34,300 bases of DNA from Nocardiopsis sp. TSRI0078 (GTDB lineage: Bacteria; Actinomycetota; Actinomycetes; Streptosporangiales; Streptosporangiaceae). Positions 1 to 8,394 of this stretch are shown here, in pieces (the first letter of the stretch is position 1; each line of letters starts with the position of its first letter). A program made the position numbers and the translations under genes. Under the pieces are notes generated by a model. That model did not search any database. It was not told the DNA's origin and saw only the letters and a program-made list of their open reading frames with translations. Location: contig NZ_LWLB01000009.1 in assembly GCF_001905145.1 (NCBI RefSeq), positions 62,423 to 96,722 of the forward strand, given 5' to 3'.

Positions 1-2
1 GC

Positions 3-1517
3 CGTGGGGGTTTCCGGGGTGACCGGGACGACCGCGGTGGCAGGGACTTCCGTGGCGGGGACCGTGACGGCCGGGGCGGGCGTGACTTCCGCGACCGCGA
101 CGGCCGGGGCGGGCGTGACTTCCGCGACCGCGACGACCGCCGTCCCCACGGTGACCGCGAGGGCCGCGGCGGTCGGGACGGTCGGCACGGCGAGGGCCGC
201 TCCTTCGGCGGCGACCGCGGTGGTTTCCGCGGTGGCCGGGACGACCGGGGCCGTGGTGACCGCCGTTCCTTCGGGGGCGGACGCGACGACCGCCGTCCCC
301 ATGGTGACCGCGACGGCCGTGAGGGCCGTGACTTCCGTGGTTCGGGTGAGCGTTCCCAGGGCCGTGGCCGTGACGACCAGCGTGGTGGCGGCCGTTACGA
401 GCGCGGCGGGCGCGGTCCGGGCGGTGGCCGCGACGACCGCGGCGGCTTCAGAGGAGGCCGGGACGACCGCGACCGCCAGAGCTTCCGCGGCGGGCGCGAC
501 GACCGTGACCGCGGTGGTTTCCGGGGCGACCGGGACGAGCGCGGCGGGCGCCACCTCCGTGGCGCGGACCGGGACCAGCGCGGCGGCCGCGACCGCGACG
601 ACCGCCGCTCCCCCGAGGGCGAGCGCGCCGGCCGTTCCGGGAACCGGGGCGGCGCGCCGGCGGGCGGCTTCAAGAACGAGAGCCAGCTCTCCAAGGCGGC
701 CCGCGAGCGCCTCAAGGCACTGCGCGCCGACTACGACCCCAAGGACGAGGACCGCGCCACCGGCGAGGACCGCGACACCTACACCGACGTCAAGGGCGGC
801 ATCCGCCTCCAGAAGGCGCTCGCCGCGGCCGGTGTCGCCAGCCGCCGCGCCAGCGAGGAGATGATCGCCGCCGGACGCGTCAGCGTGGACGGCCAGGTCG
901 TGCGCCGCTTCGGCGCCCGGGTCGATCCGGAGACCTCCGAGATCCGCGTCGACGACATGCGCGTGGTCACCGCCCCGGACAAGCTGTACTTCGCCCTCAA
1001 CAAGCCGCGCGGCGTCGTCAGCACCATGTGGGACCCCGAGGGCCGCCCCACCCTGGCCGACTACACAGGCCAGACCGAGGAGCGGATCTTCCACGTGGGC
1101 CGGCTGGACACCGAGACCGAGGGCCTCATCCTGCTGACCAACGACGGCGAACTGGCCAACCGGCTCACCCACCCGCGCTACAAGGTCGTCAAGACCTACA
1201 TCGCCAAGGTGCCCGGCCCGGTCCCGCACCGGGTCGTGCGCGAGGTCCAAAAGGGCGTTGAGCTGGAGGACGGCCCGGTCGAGGTCGACTCCTTCCGCGT
1301 GGTCGAGAACGAGCCGCCCAAGGCGCTCGTCGAGATCCGGCTGCACGAGGGCCGCAAGCACATCGTGCGCCGCCTGATGGAGGCCGTCGGCCACCCGGTC
1401 GCCGACCTCGCCCGCACCCAGGTCGGTCCGATCGACCTCAACACCCTCAAACTGGGCACGATGCGGGCGCTGACCTCCCGTGAGGTGAGCGAGCTCTACG
1501 AGGCCGCGGGCCTGTAG
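3..1517 (+). CDS. rluB: 23S rRNA pseudouridine synthase, RluB/RsuA family, with RGG-rich N-terminal extension (5' partial)
   Basis: The frame is open from base 3, so the start lies upstream of the window; 504 residues are visible. Residues 1 to about 235 are low-complexity, made of GGRD, RDDR and FRGG units. From about residue 262 follows an S4 RNA-binding domain (IRLQKALAAAGVASRRASEE), then the pseudouridine synthase domain with the catalytic Asp in GRLDTETEGLILLTND (near residue 368) and the RLTHPRY motif. Family members isomerise a uridine of 23S rRNA domain V during large-subunit maturation. An internal ATG at 861 would cut the S4 domain in half and is not the start. The Arg/Gly/Asp-rich extension is the odd part: it probably adds non-specific RNA affinity (inference). 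A hairpin terminator follows directly. Family assignment is firm; the exact target uridine is by homology only. Confidence 0.93.
   Translation, partial: RGGFRGDRDDRGGRDFRGGDRDGRGGRDFRDRDGRGGRDFRDRDDRRPHGDREGRGGRDGRHGEGRSFGGDRGGFRGGRDDRGRGDRRSFGGGRDDRRPHGDRDGREGRDFRGSGERSQGRGRDDQRGGGRYERGGRGPGGGRDDRGGFRGGRDDRDRQSFRGGRDDRDRGGFRGDRDERGGRHLRGADRDQRGGRDRDDRRSPEGERAGRSGNRGGAPAGGFKNESQLSKAARERLKALRADYDPKDEDRATGEDRDTYTDVKGGIRLQKALAAAGVASRRASEEMIAAGRVSVDGQVVRRFGARVDPETSEIRVDDMRVVTAPDKLYFALNKPRGVVSTMWDPEGRPTLADYTGQTEERIFHVGRLDTETEGLILLTNDGELANRLTHPRYKVVKTYIAKVPGPVPHRVVREVQKGVELEDGPVEVDSFRVVENEPPKALVEIRLHEGRKHIVRRLMEAVGHPVADLARTQVGPIDLNTLKLGTMRALTSREVSELYEAAGL
66..131 (+). repeat. two perfect tandem 33-nt repeats inside the rluB extension
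   Basis: Two identical, adjacent 33-nt units (66-98 and 99-131) each encode DGRGGRDFRDR in the reading frame. A third, diverged unit continues with GAC GAC CGC. The multiple-of-three length keeps the frame open, so this stretch can vary in copy number by slippage without breaking the gene. Confidence 0.85.
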
Positions 1518-1526
1518 ATACAGTTG

Positions 1527-1559
1527 ACGGCGGCCGTCCCTCCGGGTGGCGGCCGCCGT
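1527..1559 (+). terminator. hairpin terminator after rluB
   Basis: A perfect 10-bp stem ACGGCGGCCG (1527-1536) / CGGCCGCCGT (1550-1559) with a 13-nt loop begins 9 bases after the rluB stop. Only a short T-poor tail follows (TTCCCCTT), as is common for hairpin-only terminators in high-GC actinobacteria. aroH begins about 50 nt downstream, so aroH probably has its own promoter or relies on read-through. Confidence 0.6.
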
Positions 1560-1609
1560 TCCCCTTGCGGGGGGACGGCCAGGTGAACGACGACAAGGCG
1601 GGATCGAAC

Positions 1610-1972
1610 GTGGCGGTACGGGCCATCCGCGGTGCGGTGCAGGTCGACGCGGACGAACGGGATCAGGTGCTGGAGGCCACGGCCGAGCTGGTCTCGGAGG
1701 TGATGCGGCGCAACGCGCTGGAGGCCGACGACGTGATCAGCGTGCTGTTCACCGCCACCCCCGACCTGAGGAGCGAGTTCCCCGCGCTGGCCGCGCGCAA
1801 GCTCGGCTTCACCGACGTTCCGCTGATGTGCGCGACCGAGATCGCCGTCCCGCACGCCCTGCCGCGCGTGGTGCGGCTCATGGCGCACGTGGAGACGGAC
1901 CGGCCGCGCTCGGACCTGCAGCACGTCTACCTGCGCGGGGCCCAGGCCCTGCGGTTGGACATCGCACAGTAG
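1610..1972 (+). CDS. aroH: chorismate mutase, AroH type
   Basis: A 120-residue protein, the usual size for monofunctional AroH-fold chorismate mutases, which rearrange chorismate to prephenate for Phe/Tyr synthesis as cytosolic trimers. Diagnostic stretches are MAVRAIRGAVQVDAD at the N-terminus, VISVLFTATPDLRSEFPA in the middle, and LMCATEIAVPHALPR followed by HVYLRGAQALR at the end; the Arg residues of RAIRG and HVYLRGA match active-site arginines of the family. I chose GTG 1610 because family proteins begin right before the RGIRGA motif. A GTG at 1583 with a GGGGGA Shine-Dalgarno in front is a real alternative that adds nine residues. It sits directly before tyrA, whose product uses prephenate, so the two genes form consecutive steps of tyrosine synthesis. 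Confidence 0.9.
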   Translation: MAVRAIRGAVQVDADERDQVLEATAELVSEVMRRNALEADDVISVLFTATPDLRSEFPALAARKLGFTDVPLMCATEIAVPHALPRVVRLMAHVETDRPRSDLQHVYLRGAQALRLDIAQ

Positions 1973-2042
1973 TAGGAGGGGCACGGGGCCCGGCCGGACC
2001 GTAGGCTGTGGGCACGGGAACACGTCGGAGGCGAAGAGGGCA

Positions 2043-3203
2043 GTGGGCAACACCAGCAGCGGTCGGCGGACCGGAGAGCAGCGGCCCGGGGTGCGCCGGG
2101 TGGTGGTGGTCGGGACCGGGCTCATCGGGACCTCGGTGGCGCTCGCCCTGCGCTCCCGCGACGTCGACGTCGTCCTCTCCGACCCCGACAGCGCCTCTCT
2201 CCGCCTGGCCTGCGACCTGGGCGCCGGACGTCCTCTGGAGGAGTCCGCCGACCCCTCCCCGTCGGTCCCCGCGGACGTCGCGGTCATCGCGGCGCCGCCC
2301 GCCGTCATCCCCTCCGTCCTGCGCCGCGCGCAGGACCGGGGGCTGGCCCACGTGTACACGGACGTGGCCAGCGTGAAGGCGAGCGTGCTGGCGGAGGCCG
2401 AGCGGATGGGCTGCGACATGGCCACGTTCGTCCCCGGGCACCCGATGGGCGGACGGGAGAAGCAGGGGCCCGGCGCCGCCCGCGCCGACCTGTTCCTGGG
2501 CCGTTCGTGGGCGCTGTGCCCCACCGGTAAGGCCGACCCGCAGGCCGTCGCGGCGGTCGCCGAGATCGCCCGCCTGTGCGGCGCGGACCCGACGGTGCTG
2601 GACGCCGGGGCGCACGACCGCGCGGTGGCGCTGGTCTCGCACGCCCCGCACGTGGCCTCCTCGGCGGTGGCGGCCCGCCTGGTCTCCGGTGACGGAACGG
2701 CGCTGACCCTGGCGGGGCAGGGCGTGCGCGACGTCACCCGGGTGGCGGGCGGCGACCCCGCCATGTGGGCCGAGATCCTCACGCACAACGCCGCCCCCGT
2801 CGCGGAGGTGCTGCACGAGATGGCCGCCGACCTGGCCGCGACCGCCGACGCCCTGCGTGCGGCGGCCGGGCGGGAGGCCGACCCCTCCGCGGAGATCCTG
2901 GCGCCGGTACGCGACCTGCTGGAGCGCGGGCGGTCCGGACACGGCCGCATCCCCGGCAAGCACGGCACCGTCCACAGGCCCGACTACACGGTGATCCCGG
3001 TGGTCATCCCCGACGAGCCCGGCACGCTGGGCCGCCTGTTCGCCGCCGCGGCGGAGGCCGGGGTCAACATCGAGGACGTGCGCATCGAGCACACCCCCGG
3101 CCTGCCGCTGGGCGTGGCGCAGCTGTACCTCCTGCCCGACGCCGTGGACACGCTCTCGCGCGCACTGGCCGCCGACGGCTGGTCGGTGCACCCCGGGGTG
3201 TGA
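2043..3203 (+). CDS. tyrA: prephenate dehydrogenase with C-terminal ACT domain
   Basis: A 386-residue NAD(P)-dependent dehydrogenase that oxidatively decarboxylates prephenate to 4-hydroxyphenylpyruvate in tyrosine synthesis. The Rossmann motif is RRVVVVGTGLIGTSVA (residues about 18-33), followed by an acidic residue at the end of beta-2 (DVVLSDPD), the DVASVK loop, and the substrate segment PGHPMGGREKQGPGAARADL. The all-alpha dimerisation half follows. The last 75 residues (YTVIPVVIPDEPGTLGRLFA onward) are an ACT domain, which in this family usually provides feedback inhibition by an aromatic amino acid. The GTG start has GGAGG 11 nt upstream and a second GAGGG closer. The gene lies 70 nt after aroH and is probably co-transcribed with it. 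Confidence 0.93.
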   Translation: MGNTSSGRRTGEQRPGVRRVVVVGTGLIGTSVALALRSRDVDVVLSDPDSASLRLACDLGAGRPLEESADPSPSVPADVAVIAAPPAVIPSVLRRAQDRGLAHVYTDVASVKASVLAEAERMGCDMATFVPGHPMGGREKQGPGAARADLFLGRSWALCPTGKADPQAVAAVAEIARLCGADPTVLDAGAHDRAVALVSHAPHVASSAVAARLVSGDGTALTLAGQGVRDVTRVAGGDPAMWAEILTHNAAPVAEVLHEMAADLAATADALRAAAGREADPSAEILAPVRDLLERGRSGHGRIPGKHGTVHRPDYTVIPVVIPDEPGTLGRLFAAAAEAGVNIEDVRIEHTPGLPLGVAQLYLLPDAVDTLSRALAADGWSVHPGV

Positions 3204-3346
3204 CCGCCCCGGTGCGGGGCCGCGTGCCGGTGCGGTACGCGGTGCGCGCGCCCACGCCGGGTCCGGGCCGTACGGTCCCCCGCACGCCCGCGTCACCGGT
3301 AGGGTTGGGCGTCGGCAACAGTGGAAGCAAGCGGGAGTCAACGGCA

Positions 3347-4042
3347 GTGAGCGCGCAGGACAGCACCGAGGGCATCGTCATCGCGATCGACGGTCCCTCC
3401 GGGTCGGGCAAGTCGAGCACCTCCCGGGGTGTGGCCAGGCTGCGGAACCTGCGCTACCTCGACACCGGCGCCATGTACCGGGCGCTCACCTGGTGGATGC
3501 TCTCCAACGGCGTGAACGTCAACGACGAGGAGGCCGTGGCCGCCCTCGTCGAGCGCCCCGTCATCGTCATGGGCACCGACCCGAGCGCCCCCACGGTGAC
3601 CGTGGACGGCCGCGACGTGGCCGCCGAGATCCGTGAGAAGGACGTCACCGCCAACGTCAGCGCGGTCTCGGCCGTGCCCCGCGCGCGTGAGCGCATGGTG
3701 CGCTCCCAGCGCGAGATCATCGCCAGGGCCAAGGCCGAGTGCGCGGGCATCGTGGTGGAGGGCCGCGACATCACCACCGTCGTCGCCCCCGACGCCCCGC
3801 TCAAGCTGTTCCTGACCGCCAGTGCCGAGGCGCGCGCCCAGCGCCGCAGCAGGGAGGTCCGCACCAGCGACGTCGCAGCCACCCAGGCCGCCCTGGCCCG
3901 GCGCGACGAGCTGGACTCCAGCCGGGCGCACTCGCCGCTCAGGCAGACCGCCGACGCCACCGAGCTCGACACCACCGGGATGACCCTGGACGAGGTCATC
4001 GCCCTGGTCTCCAAGCTGGCCGACGAGGCCCGCGACCGGTAA
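3347..4042 (+). CDS. cmk: (d)CMP kinase (cytidylate kinase)
   Basis: A 231-residue P-loop kinase that phosphorylates CMP and dCMP with ATP in pyrimidine nucleotide salvage. Motifs in order: [20 protein letters not shown] (Walker A, residues about 13-32), [14 protein letters not shown] (CMP-binding region), [20 protein letters not shown], and the lid arginines in [12 protein letters not shown]. The last two residues of the usual GRDIGTVV box read IT rather than IG here, a mild change. I chose GTG 3347 because it puts the P-loop near residue 17, as in the family, and GCGGGAG lies 9-15 nt upstream. An open frame continues far upstream but overlaps tyrA and has no family similarity. cmk followed by der is a common actinobacterial gene order. 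Confidence 0.94.
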   Translation: MSAQDSTEGIVIAIDGPSGSGKSSTSRGVARLRNLRYLDTGAMYRALTWWMLSNGVNVNDEEAVAALVERPVIVMGTDPSAPTVTVDGRDVAAEIREKDVTANVSAVSAVPRARERMVRSQREIIARAKAECAGIVVEGRDITTVVAPDAPLKLFLTASAEARAQRRSREVRTSDVAATQAALARRDELDSSRAHSPLRQTADATELDTTGMTLDEVIALVSKLADEARDR

Positions 4043-4066
4043 CACCGGCCACACCGGCCGACAACA

Positions 4067-4143
4067 CCCCCTTTCGGGGAACACACGGACATCCACGGGG
4101 GTTCTTTCCCCGTGGCCAGTACACGGGCGCCGTCGGCGCCCGT
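4067..4143 (+). promoter_or_regulatory. three consecutive hairpins between cmk and der
   Basis: The 199-nt spacer holds three stem-loops in a row: CCCC (4067-4070) with GGGG (4076-4079); CCACGGGG (4093-4100) with CCCCGTGG (4108-4115), an 8-bp stem with a T-rich loop; and ACGGGCGCC (4123-4131) with GGCGCCCGT (4135-4143), a perfect 9-bp stem with a 3-nt loop. One of them may terminate cmk. Three in series before der could also be a leader structure. The spacer has no convincing coding frame. Confidence 0.5.
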
Positions 4144-4241
4144 CGTCGGCGCGCGTCCCGGGACCACCGGGGCGGGTCGACTCCACGCATCCTCGCGGCA
4201 CGCATCCTGGGCGCGCGAGGACGAAGAACCGGGAGCAGTAC

Positions 4242-5678
4242 ATGAGTGACTTCGACATCCTCGACGTCGGCCATGAGGGCGCCGACGCCGCCGAGCCCGC
4301 GGCCCTCCCCGTGGTGGCCGTGGTCGGCCGCCCCAACGTGGGCAAGTCCAGCCTGGTCAACCGCATCATCGGCCGCCGTGAGGCCGTGGTGGAGGACGTG
4401 CCGGGCGTGACCCGTGACCGGGTCGCCTACGACGCCGAGTGGCAGAACACCAGGTTCACCCTGGTGGACACCGGCGGCTGGGAGACCAGTGTCAGCGGAC
4501 TGGCCGCCATGGTCGCGCGGCAGGCCGAGTACGCCGCGCAGACCGCCGACGTCATCCTGTTCGTGGTGGACGCGACGGTCGGCGTGACCGACGCCGACGC
4601 CGCCGTCACCCGTGTGCTGCGCTCGACCAAGCGCCCCGTGGTGCTGGCCGCCAACAAGGTCGACGGCAGCATGCAGGAGGCCGACGCGCTCGACCTGTGG
4701 CAGCTGGGTGTGGGCGAGCCGTACCCGATCAGCGCCCTGCACGGCCGGGGCACCGGCGACCTGCTGGACGCGCTCGTGGCGGAGTTCCCCGAGCAGCCCG
4801 TCGGGGAGGACGACGACGAGGGCGAGGACGGCCCGCCCCGCATCGCGCTGCTGGGCCGCCCCAACGTGGGCAAGTCCAGCCTGCTCAACCGCCTGGCCGA
4901 CGAGGACCGGGTGGTCGTGGACTCGGTGGCGGGCACGACCCGTGACGCGGTGGACGAACTGGTCGAACTGGGTGGCCGTACCTGGAAGTTCATCGACACC
5001 GCCGGTATCCGCCGCCGGTTCCGTGCGCTGCAGGGGGCCGACTACTACGCCACCATGCGCACCGGGACCGCCCTGGAGCGGGCCGAGGTCGCCGTGGTGC
5101 TGATGGACGTCAGCGAGCCCCTCGCCGAGCAGGACATCCGGATCGTCGAGCAGGTCCTGGAGGCCGGCCGCGGCCTGGTCCTGGCCTTCAACAAGTGGGA
5201 CATCCTGGACGAGGAGCGCCGGGTCTACCTGGAGAAGGAGATCGACCGCCAGCTGTCGCGGGTCTCCTGGGCCCCGCGCGTGAACGTCTCGGCCAGGACC
5301 GGGCGCCACATGGAGAAGCTGGTCCCGGCGATCGAGACCAGCCTGAACGGGTGGAACCAGCGCGTTCCGACCGGGCAGCTCAACAACTGGCTCAAGGAGC
5401 TGGTGGCCGCGACCCCGCCGCCGGTGCGCGGCGGCAAGCAGCCCAAGATCCTGTTCGCGACGCAGGCGGGTGCGCGTCCGCCGCACTTCGTCCTGTTCAC
5501 CACCGGGTTCCTGGAGGAGAACTACCGCCGCTTCATCGAGCGGCGCCTGCGGGAGGACTTCGGCTTCGAGGGCTCCCCGGTGCACATCAGCATGCGCATC
5601 CGTGAGAAGAAGGCCGGTACTCCGGGCCGCGCCTCCAAGGGCAGCATGCGTCCCGACCGCAAGCACCGCCGCCGCTAG
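4242..5678 (+). CDS. der: ribosome biogenesis GTPase Der (EngA)
   Basis: A 478-residue protein with the tandem GTPase layout unique to Der, needed for 50S subunit assembly. The first G domain has GRPNVGKSS, the switch II motif DTGGWE and NKVD; the second has an identical GRPNVGKSS, switch [10 protein letters not shown] and NKWD. A KH-like RNA-binding domain follows ([14 protein letters not shown], then [16 protein letters not shown]) and the tail is basic (RPDRKHRRR). A short acidic N-terminal extension (about 20 residues, [18 protein letters not shown]) precedes the first G domain, as in actinobacterial Der proteins. The ATG has GGGAG about 8 nt upstream. A strong hairpin follows about 75 nt after the stop. 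Confidence 0.95.
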   Translation: MSDFDILDVGHEGADAAEPAALPVVAVVGRPNVGKSSLVNRIIGRREAVVEDVPGVTRDRVAYDAEWQNTRFTLVDTGGWETSVSGLAAMVARQAEYAAQTADVILFVVDATVGVTDADAAVTRVLRSTKRPVVLAANKVDGSMQEADALDLWQLGVGEPYPISALHGRGTGDLLDALVAEFPEQPVGEDDDEGEDGPPRIALLGRPNVGKSSLLNRLADEDRVVVDSVAGTTRDAVDELVELGGRTWKFIDTAGIRRRFRALQGADYYATMRTGTALERAEVAVVLMDVSEPLAEQDIRIVEQVLEAGRGLVLAFNKWDILDEERRVYLEKEIDRQLSRVSWAPRVNVSARTGRHMEKLVPAIETSLNGWNQRVPTGQLNNWLKELVAATPPPVRGGKQPKILFATQAGARPPHFVLFTTGFLEENYRRFIERRLREDFGFEGSPVHISMRIREKKAGTPGRASKGSMRPDRKHRRR

Positions 5679-5685
5679 GTGCGCT

Positions 5686-5731
5686 GTTCGGTGGACACAC
5701 CCTGTCGCGTGACGGGCGGCATCCACCGAAC
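5686..5731. repeat. 10-bp inverted repeat just after der
   Basis: GTTCGGTGGA (5686-5695) and TCCACCGAAC (5722-5731) are perfect reverse complements separated by 26 nt. The pair precedes the main terminator hairpin at 5754-5785. It may be a first-stage terminator or an mRNA-end stabiliser; function is inferred. Confidence 0.55.
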
Positions 5732-5753
5732 ACGCCCCAGGCAGCGCCTCTTT

Positions 5754-5785
5754 GAAGGGGGTGCCTCCCGTGAGGCACCCCCTTC
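5754..5785 (+). terminator. strong terminator hairpin after der
   Basis: A perfect 14-bp stem: GAAGGGGGTGCCTC (5754-5767) pairs with GAGGCACCCCCTTC (5772-5785) around a 4-nt loop CCGT. It is the best hairpin in this part of the window. The 5' side is preceded by TTT and the 3' side lacks a T-run, so it may work in either direction. Confidence 0.75.
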
Positions 5786-6137
5786 GCCGTGTCCGCGCCG
5801 GCTCAGGACCCCGGGTGAGGGTGGCGCACGCTGCTCCGGGGCGGGGAGCCGGCCGACGGATCGTTCCTCCCCGGCGCGGCAGGCGTCCTGCGGCGCCGGG
5901 GCACTGATCCGGGAGGGGAGTGGCGGGGCGCCGGGCAGCGGCCGGTGTGCGCTCTCCCGCATCCGCCACACCACCAGGCCCACCACACCCGCGATCATCA
6001 TCAGCCATGCCGGTGAGTGCAGGTTCCCCACGGACCGCGCGGGCGACTCGGCGATGCAGGTGGTGGCGCCGCCGTACTCACCGCCCACCGCCCGTGCCGC
6101 CGCCCGGTAGCGTGGGGACCGGGCGAGAGGGGGAGTC
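5786..6137. other. gene-poor spacer; one doubtful small membrane ORF on the - strand
   Basis: About 350 bp lie between the der terminator and the DUF523 gene. The only candidate is a - strand frame from GTG 6031 with one hydrophobic segment (AWLMMIAGVVGLVVW) followed by a Pro/Arg-rich tail. It has no Shine-Dalgarno, and its frame runs on through the der terminator into the end of der, which argues against a real gene. A GAGGGGGAG ribosome site for the DUF523 gene lies at the right edge. Confidence 0.3.
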
Positions 6138-6635
6138 ATGCGCAAGGTCCTGGTCAGCGCCTGCCTCATGGGCCGCAGGGTGCGTTACGACGGGCGTGCC
6201 AAGACCGTCGAGGACGACGTGGTCGCCCGCTGGCGCGAGGAGGGCCGCCTCGTGGTGCACTGCCCGGAGGTCGCGGGCGGGCTGCCGGTGCCCCGTCCGC
6301 CCGCCGAGATCGAGCCCGGCGCCACCGCCGCCGAGGTGCTCGCGGGACGCGCGCGCATCCTCACCCCCGACGGGCGGGACGTGACCGGCCACTTCGTGGA
6401 CGGCGCCCGCGCGGCACTGGCCACCGCACGGGCGCACGGCGCGGGCGTGGCCGTGCTCAAGGAGTCGAGCCCGTCCTGCGGGGTCCACCAGGTCTACGAC
6501 GGCACCTTCACCGGACGCAGGGACCCGGGCGAGGGCGTCACCGCGCGGCTGCTCCGGGAGCACGGCGTCGCCGTCTTCGGCGAGGACGAGATCGCGCGGG
6601 CCGCCGAGCACCTGCGCGGGCTGGAACACGCCTGA
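6138..6635 (+). CDS. DUF523 (TudS-like) putative Fe-S desulfurase
   Basis: A 165-residue DUF523 protein. Visible family blocks are VLVSACLMGRRVRYDG at the N-terminus, HCPEVAGGLPVPRPPAEIE, and VAVLKESSPSCGVHQVYDG. The three conserved cysteines C9, C42 and C114 correspond to those that hold the [4Fe-4S] cluster in TudS, the thiouracil desulfidase of this family (established for TudS). Whether this protein acts on thiouracil or another sulfur compound cannot be told from sequence. The ATG has GAGGGGGAG at good spacing. It is a stand-alone gene: the next genes run the opposite way and the preceding operon is terminated. Confidence 0.88.
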   Translation: MRKVLVSACLMGRRVRYDGRAKTVEDDVVARWREEGRLVVHCPEVAGGLPVPRPPAEIEPGATAAEVLAGRARILTPDGRDVTGHFVDGARAALATARAHGAGVAVLKESSPSCGVHQVYDGTFTGRRDPGEGVTARLLREHGVAVFGEDEIARAAEHLRGLEHA

Positions 6636-6676
6636 GGGGCGCCCCGGGACCCGGCCGTCCCGGCGGCGCCCCCGGT

Positions 6677-7216
6677 TCAGGACCGGACGACCTCGTACCG
6701 TGCGCAGGCGAAGTCACCGGCGCGCCGCACGTCCAGCACCCTCAGGTCCACGCGGCCGGCCAGCAGCGGAGCTCCCGCGCCCAGGGTGACCGGGGCGATC
6801 GACACGACCACCTCGTCGAGCAGCCCGAGCCGGGCCAGGTCCGCGGCGATCCCGCCGCCGCCGACCAGCCACACGTCGCGCCCGCCGGCCGCCTCGACCA
6901 CCTCCGCGTGCAGGTCGCGCAGTTCCTGGTCGGTGTCCGCGCCGGCGAAGCGGAGGTCGCCCTCGACCTTGGGCAGATCCCGGTGGGTGAGTACCCACGT
7001 GGGGACGCCGTAGGGCCAGGGCTTGTCCCCCTCGTGGCGCAGGATCCACTCGTAGGTGCTCGCGCCGCACAGGATCGCGCCCGCGTTCCGGATGAAGCTC
7101 TCGGTCTCCTCCAGGGCCTCGCCCCCGTCGGCGGCGAAGAGCCATTCCAGGGAGTGGTCCTCGGTGGCGATGAAGCCGTCCAGGCTCGTCGCGGTGTTGT
7201 AGACCGTCCTGCTCAC
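6677..7216 (-). CDS. dihydrofolate reductase family protein (RibD C-terminal domain)
   Basis: A 179-residue single-domain reductase of the RibD-C/DHFR-like superfamily. The N-terminus RTVYNTATSLDGFIA is typical, with GAILCGASTYEW as the central strand-helix and DVWLVGGGGIAADL as the NADPH-binding glycine motif. The C-terminus (LDEVVVSIAPVTLGAGAPLL) also fits. Substrate is unknown: such proteins reduce pteridine- or pyrimidine-like compounds and are often called DHFR family without acting in folate metabolism. The GTG start at 7216 has GGAGGT 6 nt upstream and overlaps the stop of the preceding gene by 4 nt (GTGA), so the two are translationally coupled. Confidence 0.88.
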   Translation of the reverse strand: MSRTVYNTATSLDGFIATEDHSLEWLFAADGGEALEETESFIRNAGAILCGASTYEWILRHEGDKPWPYGVPTWVLTHRDLPKVEGDLRFAGADTDQELRDLHAEVVEAAGGRDVWLVGGGGIAADLARLGLLDEVVVSIAPVTLGAGAPLLAGRVDLRVLDVRRAGDFACARYEVVRS

Positions 7217-8145
7217 TGTGTACCTCCGTCGTGGTGTCGGTCCTGCAGCCATGCGATGGGATCCCCGTGGTCCACCTCCAGGCCCGCCGCGCGCAGCATG
7301 TGGCGGACGAGCTGCCTGCGGTGCGCGGAGTAGGTCAGTACGTGTGCGACGACGCTGCCGAGGACGAAGCTCTCGGGCGGGTCGCACAGGGCGTCGATCA
7401 GCCGGTCGCCCCAGGCGCCGCGGCGTCCGATGTCGTCCACCGTGGCGATCCAGCGCGCGCCGACGCGGGTGTGCCGTTCGAGCAGGCCCGCGGTGTCGTC
7501 CGGGCCCGGTTCGGGGAGGTCGGCTCCGTCGATCGAGGCGAGCCACACCTCCTTGGCCCGGACCAGGTGTTCGAGCACGGCGCGGACCGACTCCTCGGGC
7601 CCGTCCCACTCCAGGACGGTCTGCCCGGGTGCCCGCACCCGCCGGTAGGCCTCCTCGGAGAGCCCCCCGGCCATGCGGATCAGGTGTGCGGTGTCGTCCA
7701 CGTCGTGGTGGATCTGGAGGGCGATCAGGTCCGTTCCGGCTCGTTGCCTCGGTCTCTCCTCGACCCACAGGTGGATCGGCGGGTGGAAGTGGATGCCGTT
7801 GGGCGCGGGCAGCCAGGTGCCGCTGCCCGGCGTGGTGGAGCCGGGCGGGCGCCCGAAGGCGCGTCCGAAGGCGCGGATGAACCCCTCGACCGACTCGTAT
7901 CCGGCGGCGAAGGCGGCGTCGGTGACGCTGCTTCCCTGGCTGATCTGCCAGGCCGCGCGCTCCAGGAGCACCCTGCGGCGCAGCGCGACCGGGGATTCCC
8001 CGGTGTCGCGGGTCAGCCTGCGGGTGAAGTGGAACGGCGAGGCGAAGGCGTGGTCCGCCATGTCGGTGAGGCGGGTGTTCTCCTCGTCCAGGACCGCGTC
8101 GAGCAGTTCGCGCAGGCGGTCCCGTCCCGGGGTGGGCTCGGTCAT
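7213..8145 (-). CDS. AraC-type HTH protein with C-terminal DinB-like domain
   Basis: A 310-residue protein with two parts. Residues about 10-105 form an AraC-family double helix-turn-helix (FASPFHFTRRLTRDTGESP, then ERAAWQISQGSSVTDAAFAA, AGYESVEGFIRAFGRAFG). Residues about 150-305 look like a DinB/YfiT-type four-helix domain, with candidate metal-binding histidines around LHxxx-like positions and the C-terminal VVAHVLTYSAHRRQLVRHML. AraC-DinB fusions are known in actinobacteria as probable regulators or thiol-dependent enzymes. The ATG at 8145 has no clear Shine-Dalgarno; upstream in-frame codons are poor candidates. It is the first gene of a two-gene operon with the reductase. A 20-bp perfect palindrome lies about 90 nt upstream. 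Confidence 0.82.
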   Translation of the reverse strand: MTEPTPGRDRLRELLDAVLDEENTRLTDMADHAFASPFHFTRRLTRDTGESPVALRRRVLLERAAWQISQGSSVTDAAFAAGYESVEGFIRAFGRAFGRPPGSTTPGSGTWLPAPNGIHFHPPIHLWVEERPRQRAGTDLIALQIHHDVDDTAHLIRMAGGLSEEAYRRVRAPGQTVLEWDGPEESVRAVLEHLVRAKEVWLASIDGADLPEPGPDDTAGLLERHTRVGARWIATVDDIGRRGAWGDRLIDALCDPPESFVLGSVVAHVLTYSAHRRQLVRHMLRAAGLEVDHGDPIAWLQDRHHDGGTQ

Positions 8146-8236
8146 GCGACCAGTATGTTCGCGCGGGGGAGGCGGGCGCCTGACCGATCTTGCCCACCCG
8201 GGGGGAGTGGCGGGCGCCCGTACCGCGTCGGCGGAG

Positions 8237-8256
8237 CGGCCTTTCCGGAAAGGCCG
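8237..8256. repeat. perfect 20-bp palindrome upstream of the AraC/DinB gene
   Basis: CGGCCTTTCC (8237-8246) is followed immediately by its reverse complement GGAAAGGCCG (8247-8256). With no loop it suits a dimeric DNA-binding protein better than an RNA hairpin. It lies between the divergent AraC/DinB gene and tRNA-Pro, so an operator is one reading; function is inferred. Confidence 0.55.
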
Positions 8257-8394
8257 TGCGCCGCGCCGCCCGGAGGGTTCCGGGAGGCCGTCCGGGCCGC
8301 TGGTTCCGGGCACGGAAGCCGTGGTGCGGGAGGCCCCGCGAATGCGGTAGAGTCTTCCCGTCGGCGGCGCCGGAGACGGCGCCCGCGCGGCGAA

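Noticed and set aside
66..640. repetitive stretch at the left edge considered as a CRISPR-like array
   Set aside because: The repeats are in frame, rich in Arg/Gly/Asp codons, vary in length and have no unique spacers; they encode the low-complexity part of RluB.
3996..6008. 670-codon open frame on the - strand across der
   Set aside because: It lies antisense to der with the composition expected from high-GC codon bias, has no family motifs and no ribosome site. The same applies to the long - strand frames over tyrA (1496-3341).
5675..6031. - strand ORF with a hydrophobic segment downstream of der
   Set aside because: It runs through the 14-bp terminator hairpin and into the end of der, and its GTG has no ribosome site. 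Kept only as a note in the spacer entry.
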